Assembly (NCBI GenBank): GCA_022843345.1
Contig: JALHNW010000139.1
Location: 1 to 5,670 of the forward strand
From: Rubritepida sp.
GTDB taxonomy: Bacteria > Pseudomonadota > Alphaproteobacteria > Acetobacterales > Acetobacteraceae
DNA: 5,670 nucleotides
Direction: 5' to 3'
Under the pieces are notes generated by a model that was not told where the DNA came from, made no database searches, and saw only the letters and a program-made list of their open reading frames with translations. A program made the translations under genes and the position numbers. Of the stretch, positions 1-5,670 are shown in pieces. How positions within the stretch are numbered: the first letter of the stretch is position 1; each line of letters starts with the position of its first letter.

Positions 1-157
1 TGGCGCGCGCGGCGATGACGCGCGCGGTGATGTCGGACGGCCCGCCGGCCGCGAAGGGCACCATCATCGTGACCGGGCGCGTCGGGAAGTCCTGCGCCCG
101 CGCGGGCGCGGCGAGGAGCGCGGGCGCGGCCAGGATGGCGCGGCGGGTGGCGTGCAT
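1..157 (-). CDS. Bug/TctC-family tripartite tricarboxylate transporter substrate-binding protein (N-terminal part)
   Basis: This gene reads leftward and runs off the window; only its first 52 codons are present. I translated it from the ATG at 157-155. It is preceded by a clear GGAGG ribosome binding site (complement of 164-168) with a 6-base spacer, which fixes the start. The leader has a TRRAIL twin-arginine-like stretch at residues 4-9, then an Ala/Leu/Pro-rich core and a likely cleavage after ARA (residue 21). The mature part opens with [19 protein letters not shown] (residues 24-42), which matches the conserved start of Bug/TctC binding proteins (first beta strand and ligand loop, typically [18 protein letters not shown]). 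Such proteins bind carboxylates or other small organic ligands in the periplasm, with or without TctA/TctB membrane partners. The ligand cannot be told from this part. It diverges from fhs, so the two are not co-transcribed. Confidence 0.85.
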   Translation of the reverse strand, partial: MHATRRAILAAPALLAAPARAQDFPTRPVTMMVPFAAGGPSDITARVIAARA

Positions 158-205
158 GGGTGTCCTCCGTTTCGTTGCCGCCATCCTGGCGCGGGGCGGC
201 GCGGC

Positions 206-234
206 TTGTCCAATGGTGGCGCGCGTTTCATACG
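206..234 (+). promoter_or_regulatory. Possible sigma-70-type promoter for fhs
   Basis: In the 107-base divergent intergenic region (158-264) there is TTGTCC at 206-211 and CATACG at 229-234, separated by 17 bases. The first matches the -35 consensus at 4 of 6 positions and the second matches the -10 at 3 of 6. Transcription starting near 240 would leave a leader of about 25 bases holding the AAGGGGGAA purine tract (245-253) before the fhs ATG. The match is weak and rests only on position and spacing. No comparably good pair was found on the minus strand for the divergent gene. Confidence 0.25.
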
Positions 235-264
235 GGCGGGGTCCAAGGGGGAAATCAGCGCCGC

Positions 265-1938
265 ATGTCCACCGACCTCGCCATCGCCCGCGCCGCCACG
301 CTGCGCCCCATCGCCGAGGTCGCGGCCCGCGCCGGCATCCCGGCCGAGGCGCTGGAGCCCTACGGCAAGCACAAGGCCAAGGTGGCGCTGGACTTCGTGG
401 CCCAGGCCCGCCGGGACCGCCCGCGCGGCAAGCTCGTCCTGGTCACCGGCATCAACCCCACCCCGGCCGGCGAGGGCAAGACCACCACCACCGTCGGCCT
501 GGGCGACGCGCTGAACCGGCTGGGCCGGCGCGCCATGATCTGCCTGCGCGAGCCCAGCCTGGGCCCGTGCTTCGGCGTCAAGGGCGGTGCCGCGGGCGGC
601 GGCCACGCGCAGGTGGTGCCGATGGAGGACATCAACCTCCACTTCACCGGCGACTTCCACGCCATCACCGCGGCCAACAACCTGCTGGCGGCGATGCTGG
701 ACAACCACCTCCACTGGGGCAACGCGCTGGGGGTGGACCCGCGCCGCGTCACCTGGCGGCGTGCGCTCGACATGAACGACCGCGCGCTGCGCCAGGTGGT
801 GCAGTCCCTCGGCGGCCCCGCGAACGGCTTCCCGCGCGAGGACGGCTTCGACATCGTCGTCGCCAGCGAGGTCATGGCGGCCTTCTGCCTCGCCCAGGAC
901 CTGCCCGACCTCCAGGCGCGCCTCGGCCGCATCATCGTGGCGGAGACGCGCGAGCGCAGGCCGGTGACGGCCGCCGACCTGAAGGCCGACGGCGCCATGG
1001 CCGTGCTGCTGCGCGACGCCTTCGCGCCCAACCTGGTGCAGACGCTGGAGGGAAGCCCCGCCCTGGTGCATGGCGGCCCCTTCGCCAACATCGCCCATGG
1101 CTGCAACAGCGTCGTCGCCACCACGCTGGGCCTGCACCTGGCCGACGTGGTGGTGACGGAGGCGGGCTTCGGCGCCGACCTGGGGGCGGAGAAGTTCCTG
1201 GACATCAAGTGCCGCCTCGCCGGCCTTTCGCCCGATGCCTGCGTGATCGTGGCCACCGTGCGCGCGCTGAAGATGCATGGCGGCGTGGCGAAGCCGGAGC
1301 TGGGCCGCGAGGACGTGGCGGCGGTGACGCGCGGCATCGCCAACCTGGCCCGGCACGCCGAGAACATCCGCAAGTTCGGCATCCCGCCCGTCGTCGCGCT
1401 CAACCGCTTCGACTCCGACACGCCCGCCGAGATAGCCGCCGTCACCAAGGCGATGGCGGCGATGGGCGTGGAGGCGCACCTGTGCACCCACTGGAGCGAC
1501 GGCGGCGCGGGCGCCGAGGCGCTGGCCCACGCCGTGCTGCGCCGCCTCGACGAGGGGCAGGCGCGCTTCGCCCCCCTCTACCCCGACGCGATGCCGCTGG
1601 CGGAGAAGATCCGCACCGTGGCGCGCGAGGTCTACCGCGCCGCCGACATCGCCCTGCCGGCCGCGGTGGCGGCGAAGCTGGCGCGGTTCGAGGCGCTGGG
1701 CTTCGGCCACGTCCCGGTCTGCATCGCCAAGACGCAGTATTCCTTCAGCGCCGACCCCGCGCTGCTGGGCGCGCCCACCGGCCACGTGCTGCCGGTGCGC
1801 GAGGTGCTGCTGTCCGCCGGGGCGGGCTTCGTGGTGGCGATCTGCGGCGACGTGATGACCATGCCCGGCCTGCCCCGCCGGCCGGCCGCGGAATCCATCC
1901 GCCTGGACGCGGACGGGCGCATCGAGGGGCTGTTCTGA
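265..1938 (+). CDS. fhs: Formate--tetrahydrofolate ligase (10-formyl-THF synthetase)
   Basis: The 557-residue product joins formate to tetrahydrofolate with ATP, giving 10-formyl-THF for purine synthesis, formyl-Met-tRNA or one-carbon assimilation; it acts in the cytoplasm. The ATP-binding P-loop TPAGEGKT is at residues 66-73, followed by a TTT run. The first family signature, [11 protein letters not shown], is at 104-114 and the second, [12 protein letters not shown], at 329-340. [13 protein letters not shown] and [11 protein letters not shown] lie between P-loop and middle, and [12 protein letters not shown] is near the C terminus. Length matches the usual 555-560 residues. I chose ATG 265 because homologues begin with a short tail leading to the ALRPI/TLRPI-type motif (here TLRPIAEVA). 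The open frame extends upstream to a GTG at 160, but that extension overlaps the divergent gene's leader and does not resemble the family. A purine tract at 245-253 is a distant ribosome site. No other folate gene (folD, fchA) is visible. In methylotrophs the gene is called ftfL. Confidence 0.97.
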   Translation: MSTDLAIARAATLRPIAEVAARAGIPAEALEPYGKHKAKVALDFVAQARRDRPRGKLVLVTGINPTPAGEGKTTTTVGLGDALNRLGRRAMICLREPSLGPCFGVKGGAAGGGHAQVVPMEDINLHFTGDFHAITAANNLLAAMLDNHLHWGNALGVDPRRVTWRRALDMNDRALRQVVQSLGGPANGFPREDGFDIVVASEVMAAFCLAQDLPDLQARLGRIIVAETRERRPVTAADLKADGAMAVLLRDAFAPNLVQTLEGSPALVHGGPFANIAHGCNSVVATTLGLHLADVVVTEAGFGADLGAEKFLDIKCRLAGLSPDACVIVATVRALKMHGGVAKPELGREDVAAVTRGIANLARHAENIRKFGIPPVVALNRFDSDTPAEIAAVTKAMAAMGVEAHLCTHWSDGGAGAEALAHAVLRRLDEGQARFAPLYPDAMPLAEKIRTVAREVYRAADIALPAAVAAKLARFEALGFGHVPVCIAKTQYSFSADPALLGAPTGHVLPVREVLLSAGAGFVVAICGDVMTMPGLPRRPAAESIRLDADGRIEGLF

Positions 1939-1941
1939 TGC

Positions 1942-1972
1942 GGGGGCGGGTTGCAATCCCCTCCCCGCCTCC
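1942..1972 (+). terminator. GC-rich hairpin after fhs, possible terminator
   Basis: GGGGGCGGG (1942-1950) can pair with CCCGCCTCC (1964-1972), giving nine base pairs including one G-U, with a 13-base loop. The hairpin begins three bases after the fhs stop. Only two T residues follow (1973-1974), so it is not a classical rho-independent terminator; it could still slow polymerase or protect the 3' end. Position is the main support. Confidence 0.35.
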
Positions 1973-1980
1973 TTGATCAT
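1951..1980 (+). promoter_or_regulatory. Weak candidate promoter for the protease gene
   Basis: TTGCAA (1951-1956) and GATCAT (1975-1980) are separated by 18 bases and each matches sigma-70 consensus at 4 of 6 positions. The pair lies in the loop and 3' flank of the hairpin after fhs, about 50 bases before the GTG start of the HtrA gene. The 94-base gap between fhs and the protease gene has room for a promoter. No EcfG-type (GGAAC) or other ECF element was seen here. Confidence 0.2.
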
Positions 1981-2021
1981 CCAGGTTGAGAGGATGGCCG
2001 CCCGCCCGCATCGCGGCGGCC

Positions 2022-2027
2022 GAAGGA
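2022..2027 (+). promoter_or_regulatory. Ribosome binding site deciding the GTG start of the protease
   Basis: GAAGGA sits five bases before the GTG at 2033. The in-frame ATG at 1994 has its purine run (GAGAGG, 1988-1993) directly against the start codon, which is too close, so this site favours GTG 2033. Confidence 0.6.
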
Positions 2028-2032
2028 ATGCC

Positions 2033-3094
<1,062 letters not shown>

Positions 3095-3112
<18 letters not shown>

Positions 3113-3135
3113 TCGGTTCCCGGAGGGGCGCCGTG
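3095..3135 (+). repeat. 17-bp direct repeat with 24-bp period, across the end of the protease gene
   Basis: CCCGGAGGGGCGCCGTG occurs exactly at 3095-3111 and again at 3119-3135, separated by seven bases. The first copy encodes the last residues of the protease and includes the first two bases of its stop codon; the second is in the gap before the regulator gene. Each copy contains most of a CGCCCC/GGGGCG-type inverted repeat: the first forms a perfect 6-bp stem with a GGA loop (3092-3106). No T tract follows either copy. It looks like a small tandem duplication. Confidence 0.8.
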
Positions 3136-3170
3136 GGCTTCCGCGCGATGATGAGAAGGATGTCTGGCGG

Positions 3171-3854
3171 ATGATGCGTATCCTGCTCGTCGAGGACGAC
3201 GTGGAAGTGGCGCGCTTCGTGAAGAAGGGCCTCCAGGAGGCCGGGCACACGGTCGAGCACGCGGCCAATGGGCGCGACGGGCTGTTCCTCGCGGCTTCCG
3301 AATCCTTCGACATGCTGGTGCTGGACCGCATGCTGCCCGGCGGCGTGGACGGCGTGCGCCTGGTCGAGACGCTGCGCGGCCAGGGCAACCGCACGCCCGT
3401 GCTGTTCCTTTCCGCGCTCAGCGCGGTGGACGAGCGGGTGAAGGGCCTGAAAGCGGGCGGCGACGACTACCTCACCAAGCCCTTCGCCTTCGCCGAGCTG
3501 CTGGCGCGCGTGGAGGCGCTGGGCCGCCGCCCCTCCTCCGAGGCGCCGGTGACCAAGCTCAAGGTCGCCGACCTGGAGCTGGACCTGCTGAGCCGCACCG
3601 TCACCCGGTCGGGCAAGAAGGTGGACGTGCAGCCGCGCGAGTTCCGCCTGCTGGAGCACCTGATGCGCCACGCCGGCCAGGTGGTGACGCGCACCATGCT
3701 GCTGGAGAAGGTGTGGGACTACCACTTCGACCCGCAGACCAACGTGATCGACGTGCATGTCAGCCGCCTGCGGCAGAAGCTGGACAAGGGCTTCGACAAG
3801 CCGCTGATCCACACGGTCCGCAACGCCGGATACATGATCCGCGCCGAGGGCTGA
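3171..3854 (+). CDS. OmpR/PhoB-family two-component response regulator
   Basis: The 227-residue protein is a cytoplasmic DNA-binding regulator controlled by phosphorylation. The receiver domain (about 2-120) shows the acidic pair in VEDD (Asp9, Asp10), the phospho-acceptor Asp52 in LVLDRMLPG, Ser81 at the switch position in LFLSAL, and Tyr100 and Lys103 in GDDYLTKPF. The C-terminal winged-helix domain (about 130-224) has REFRLLEHLMRH, the recognition helix region NVIDVHVSRLRQKLD, and the wing IHTVRNAGYMI. The purine tract GAGAAGGA (3153-3160) lies ten bases before ATG 3171; a second ATG follows at once (3174), and either could serve. The gene overlaps the kinase gene by one base (TGATG), so the two are almost surely a cognate pair made from one transcript. 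The target genes are unknown; the adjacent protease is an obvious candidate. Confidence 0.96.
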   Translation: MMRILLVEDDVEVARFVKKGLQEAGHTVEHAANGRDGLFLAASESFDMLVLDRMLPGGVDGVRLVETLRGQGNRTPVLFLSALSAVDERVKGLKAGGDDYLTKPFAFAELLARVEALGRRPSSEAPVTKLKVADLELDLLSRTVTRSGKKVDVQPREFRLLEHLMRHAGQVVTRTMLLEKVWDYHFDPQTNVIDVHVSRLRQKLDKGFDKPLIHTVRNAGYMIRAEG

Positions 3855-5251
3855 TGCGCCCGCCCGCGGCCCGCCCCGCCCCGCCGCGGCTGCTGCAATC
3901 CGCCGGCTTCCGCTTCGCCCTGCTGTTCATGGGCATCTTCTCCATCGCCGCGGCCTTCCTGGTCGCCGTGCTGTGGTGGGCGACGGCCGGCGCGCTGGAC
4001 CGCCAGACGGTCGCCGCCATCCGCGCCGATTCGACCGCCCTGCTCGACCGCCACCGCGACGGCGGCGTGTCCGCGCTGATCGAATCGATCGAGGACCGGC
4101 TGGCGCAGGACGTGGAGGCGGAGACCATCTACCTCCTCCTCGGCCCCGGCGGCGCCAAGCTCGCCGGCAACCTGGAGCGCCTGCCGGAATCGCTGGACGG
4201 CGACGGCGCCTGGTTCCGCGCCCGCATCGCCCATGACGGGGCGAGCGCGGAGGCGCGCATCCACCGCCGCGACCTGCCCGGCGGCCTGCGCCTGCTGGTG
4301 GGGCGCGACGAGAGCGAGCGCGTGCAGCTGCGCCTGCTGCTGACCGAGGGGGTGGTGTGGTCGCTCGGCGCCATCATCGTCTTCGGCGTCATCGGCGCCT
4401 CCGTGATCCGCCGCGCCCTGCGCGCCCGCATGGCGCCGGCCACCGAGACGGCGCGCAACATCGCCTCGGGCGACATGTCGCACCGCGTCCCCCTGTCGCC
4501 GCAGGATGACGAGTTCGACCGGCTGGGCGCGACGATGAACGCGATGCTCGACCGCATCTCGCTGCTGATGGCCGGCGTGCGCTCGGTCTCCGACGCCATC
4601 GCGCACGACCTGCGCACGCCCATCGCCCGCGCCCGCGGCAAGCTGGAGGAGGCGCTTGCGACCGCGACCACCGCCGACGACCTGCGCGGCGCGGTGGAGG
4701 AGGGCATCGCCGACCTCGACAACATCTCGCGCATCTTCCAGGCCCTGCTGCGGATCGCCGAGGCCGAGGCGGGCGCGCGCCGCGCCGCCTTCGCCCCGCT
4801 CGACCTGCCCGAGGTGCTGCGCGACGCCGCCGAGTTCTACGAGGCGATGGCCGAGGATGCCGGCCAGCTCCTGGCCACCGAGCTGCCCGGCGCCCTGCCC
4901 ATGGTGGGCGACCGGGACCTGCTGCTCCAGGCGGTGGCGAACCTGCTGGACAACGCCATGAAGTTCACCCCCGCCGGCGGCACCATAACCCTGTCCGCGA
5001 GGCAGGAGGGCGGGCATGCCGTGATCGCGGTGGCCGACAGCGGCCCCGGCCTGTCGCCGGAGGACCGGGCGCGCGCCATGGACCGCTTCTTCCGCGCGGA
5101 CGCCTCGCGCAACACGCCCGGCTCGGGCCTCGGCCTCTCGCTGGTGCGCGCGGTGGCGCAGCTGCACCGGGGCGAGGTGGAGCTGGCGGACGCGCATCCC
5201 GGCGCCGCGCCGCCCGGGCTGCGGGTGGCGCTGCGCCTGCCGCTGGGGTGA
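3854..5251 (+). CDS. HAMP-domain sensor histidine kinase (EnvZ/CpxA type)
   Basis: The 465-residue inner-membrane kinase would phosphorylate the regulator encoded just upstream. Order of parts: cytoplasmic N tail; first membrane helix about 21-44; periplasmic sensor region about 45-166, which I cannot assign to a family; second helix about 167-186; HAMP about 183-238 (ending in DEFDRLGATMNAMLDRI); HisKA with the H-box AHDLRTPIAR, phospho-accepting His251; and the ATPase domain with N-box NLLDNAMKFTP (Asn367), G1 DSGPG (395-399), F-box RFFRAD and G2 GSGLGLSLV (from 423). All catalytic motifs are intact. The ATG at 3854 shares one base with the regulator's stop codon. A weak GAGGG lies only three bases upstream, so translation probably depends on coupling. 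The open frame extends further upstream to 3713, but that part lies inside the regulator gene and is not family-like. Confidence 0.96.
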   Translation: MRPPAARPAPPRLLQSAGFRFALLFMGIFSIAAAFLVAVLWWATAGALDRQTVAAIRADSTALLDRHRDGGVSALIESIEDRLAQDVEAETIYLLLGPGGAKLAGNLERLPESLDGDGAWFRARIAHDGASAEARIHRRDLPGGLRLLVGRDESERVQLRLLLTEGVVWSLGAIIVFGVIGASVIRRALRARMAPATETARNIASGDMSHRVPLSPQDDEFDRLGATMNAMLDRISLLMAGVRSVSDAIAHDLRTPIARARGKLEEALATATTADDLRGAVEEGIADLDNISRIFQALLRIAEAEAGARRAAFAPLDLPEVLRDAAEFYEAMAEDAGQLLATELPGALPMVGDRDLLLQAVANLLDNAMKFTPAGGTITLSARQEGGHAVIAVADSGPGLSPEDRARAMDRFFRADASRNTPGSGLGLSLVRAVAQLHRGEVELADAHPGAAPPGLRVALRLPLG

Positions 5252-5309
5252 CGGAAGCTTCACCCCTGGCCCACCGCGGCACAGCCTGCGCCCTGCCACG
5301 CTGCGCCCC

Positions 5310-5588
5310 ATGCGGTTCCCCTACGCCCTGCCCGTGGTGGCGCTCCTGTGCATCCATCCTGGCCGGGCCGAGCCGGCGGAGGCGTCCCTGCGCCTGACCA
5401 CCGACAGCGCCGAGTATTGCGAGAGCCTGGCGCTGCGCCTCGCCGGCATGCCGGCCGCCGCCGCGCCCCTGCCGAACGCGCTGAGCGAGGAGGGCCGCCG
5501 CCTCTGCGCCGGCGGGCACTATCGCACCGGCATCGCCAAGCTGCGCCGCGCCATCCGCCTGGCCAACGAGGCGCGCGCCGGCGGGTGA
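5310..5588 (+). CDS. Small predicted exported protein of unknown function
   Basis: I do not recognise this 92-residue protein with certainty. It begins with a short signal-like segment (RFPYALPVVALLCIHPGRA) and a likely cleavage after Ala20, so it is probably periplasmic. The mature part of about 70 residues has two cysteines, Cys37 in AEYCESLALRL and Cys66 in EEGRRLCAGGHYRTG, which could form a disulfide. It ends in a basic, probably helical stretch, IAKLRRAIRLANEAR (residues 75-89). The CxxL...GxxLCxxGHxxxGIxxLRRAI pattern recalls small hypothetical proteins I associate with alphaproteobacteria, from memory only. The ATG at 5310 has no clear ribosome site; the 58-base gap after the kinase gene (5252-5309) shows no promoter or terminator I can support. 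Its stop overlaps the start of the next gene. Codon use is like its neighbours, which supports a real gene. Confidence 0.7.
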   Translation: MRFPYALPVVALLCIHPGRAEPAEASLRLTTDSAEYCESLALRLAGMPAAAAPLPNALSEEGRRLCAGGHYRTGIAKLRRAIRLANEARAGG

Positions 5589-5670
5589 GCCCCTTCCTGT
5601 CCGTCGCCCTGTCCGGCACCGCCGCCACGGCCGCGGGGATCGGGCTGGCGCGCTTCGCCTTCGTGCCGCT
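5585..5670 (+). CDS. Probable YbfB/YjiJ-family MFS transporter (N-terminal part)
   Basis: Only 28 codons are in the window. The GTG at 5585 overlaps the previous stop in the four-base form GTGA, typical of coupled genes. The reading starts SPFLSVALSGTAATAAG and continues IGLARFAFVPL, a hydrophobic first membrane helix ending in the G-I-G-x-x-R-F-A-F/Y-x-P-L pattern. That pattern is characteristic of the first helix of YbfB/YjiJ-type major facilitator proteins. Substrates of this family are poorly known. The fragment is short, so another MFS subfamily remains possible. No strong ribosome site is seen; GAGG at 5568-5571 is 13 bases away, so translation likely relies on the upstream gene. Confidence 0.65.
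   Translation, partial: MSPFLSVALSGTAATAAGIGLARFAFVP

Noticed and set aside
160..264. Upstream extension of fhs to a GTG at 160, adding 35 residues
   Set aside because: The added residues do not resemble the family, which starts shortly before the LRPI motif, and the extension would cover the divergent gene's ribosome site and both promoters.
1938..1976. A 12-codon open frame starting in the TGATG at the fhs stop
   Set aside because: It encodes only [12 protein letters not shown], lies within the hairpin, and has no independent support; the TGATG appears to be chance.
3321..3357. One extra residue in the regulator's MLPGGVDG loop after the phospho-acceptor, compared with the usual MLPGxDG
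   Set aside because: All key receiver residues are intact, and I recall the same loop form in other alphaproteobacterial regulators, so it is probably ordinary variation.
3719..5311. A long minus-strand open frame (530 residues) opposite the sensor kinase gene
   Set aside because: It is composed of Gly, Arg, Ala, Gln and His runs without domain features, while the plus strand encodes an intact kinase.

Overview
The window comes from a very GC-rich bacterium (roughly 70% GC or more by eye, with G or C in nearly all third codon positions). The gene types suggest an alphaproteobacterium, possibly a Roseomonas-like member of the Acetobacteraceae. The clues are a TctC/Bug-type binding protein with an RR-containing leader, a methylotroph-type formate-tetrahydrofolate ligase, and an HtrA protease next to an OmpR/EnvZ-type pair. 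This placement is an inference; no marker gene is present.

Layout from left to right. (1) Positions 1-157, minus strand: the first 52 codons of a Bug/TctC periplasmic solute-binding protein. (2) A divergent intergenic region at 158-264. (3) fhs/ftfL, formate-tetrahydrofolate ligase, 265-1938, complete with all family signatures. (4) A short intergenic stretch with a GC-rich hairpin just after the fhs stop. (5) An HtrA/DegP-type serine protease with a lipobox and one PDZ domain, 2033-3112. (6) An OmpR-family response regulator, 3171-3854. (7) A HAMP-containing sensor histidine kinase, 3854-5251, overlapping the regulator by one base. (8) A small predicted exported protein with two cysteines, 5310-5588. 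(9) The first 28 codons of a probable YbfB/YjiJ-type MFS transporter, 5585 to the window end, overlapping the small gene by four bases.

Functionally, fhs makes 10-formyl-tetrahydrofolate from formate and looks like a stand-alone unit. The protease, regulator and kinase lie in one direction with small gaps and probably form an envelope-stress unit: the kinase senses something in the periplasm, the regulator controls transcription, and the protease acts in the envelope. The last two genes are coupled by overlap and may be a separate unit.

The window reads mostly as ordinary chromosomal DNA. No mobile element, CRISPR array, tRNA or rRNA was seen. The points most worth a second look are the predicted lipidation of the HtrA protease, its linkage to the two-component pair, the unassigned small exported protein coupled to the transporter, and a 17-bp tandem repeat at the end of the protease gene.
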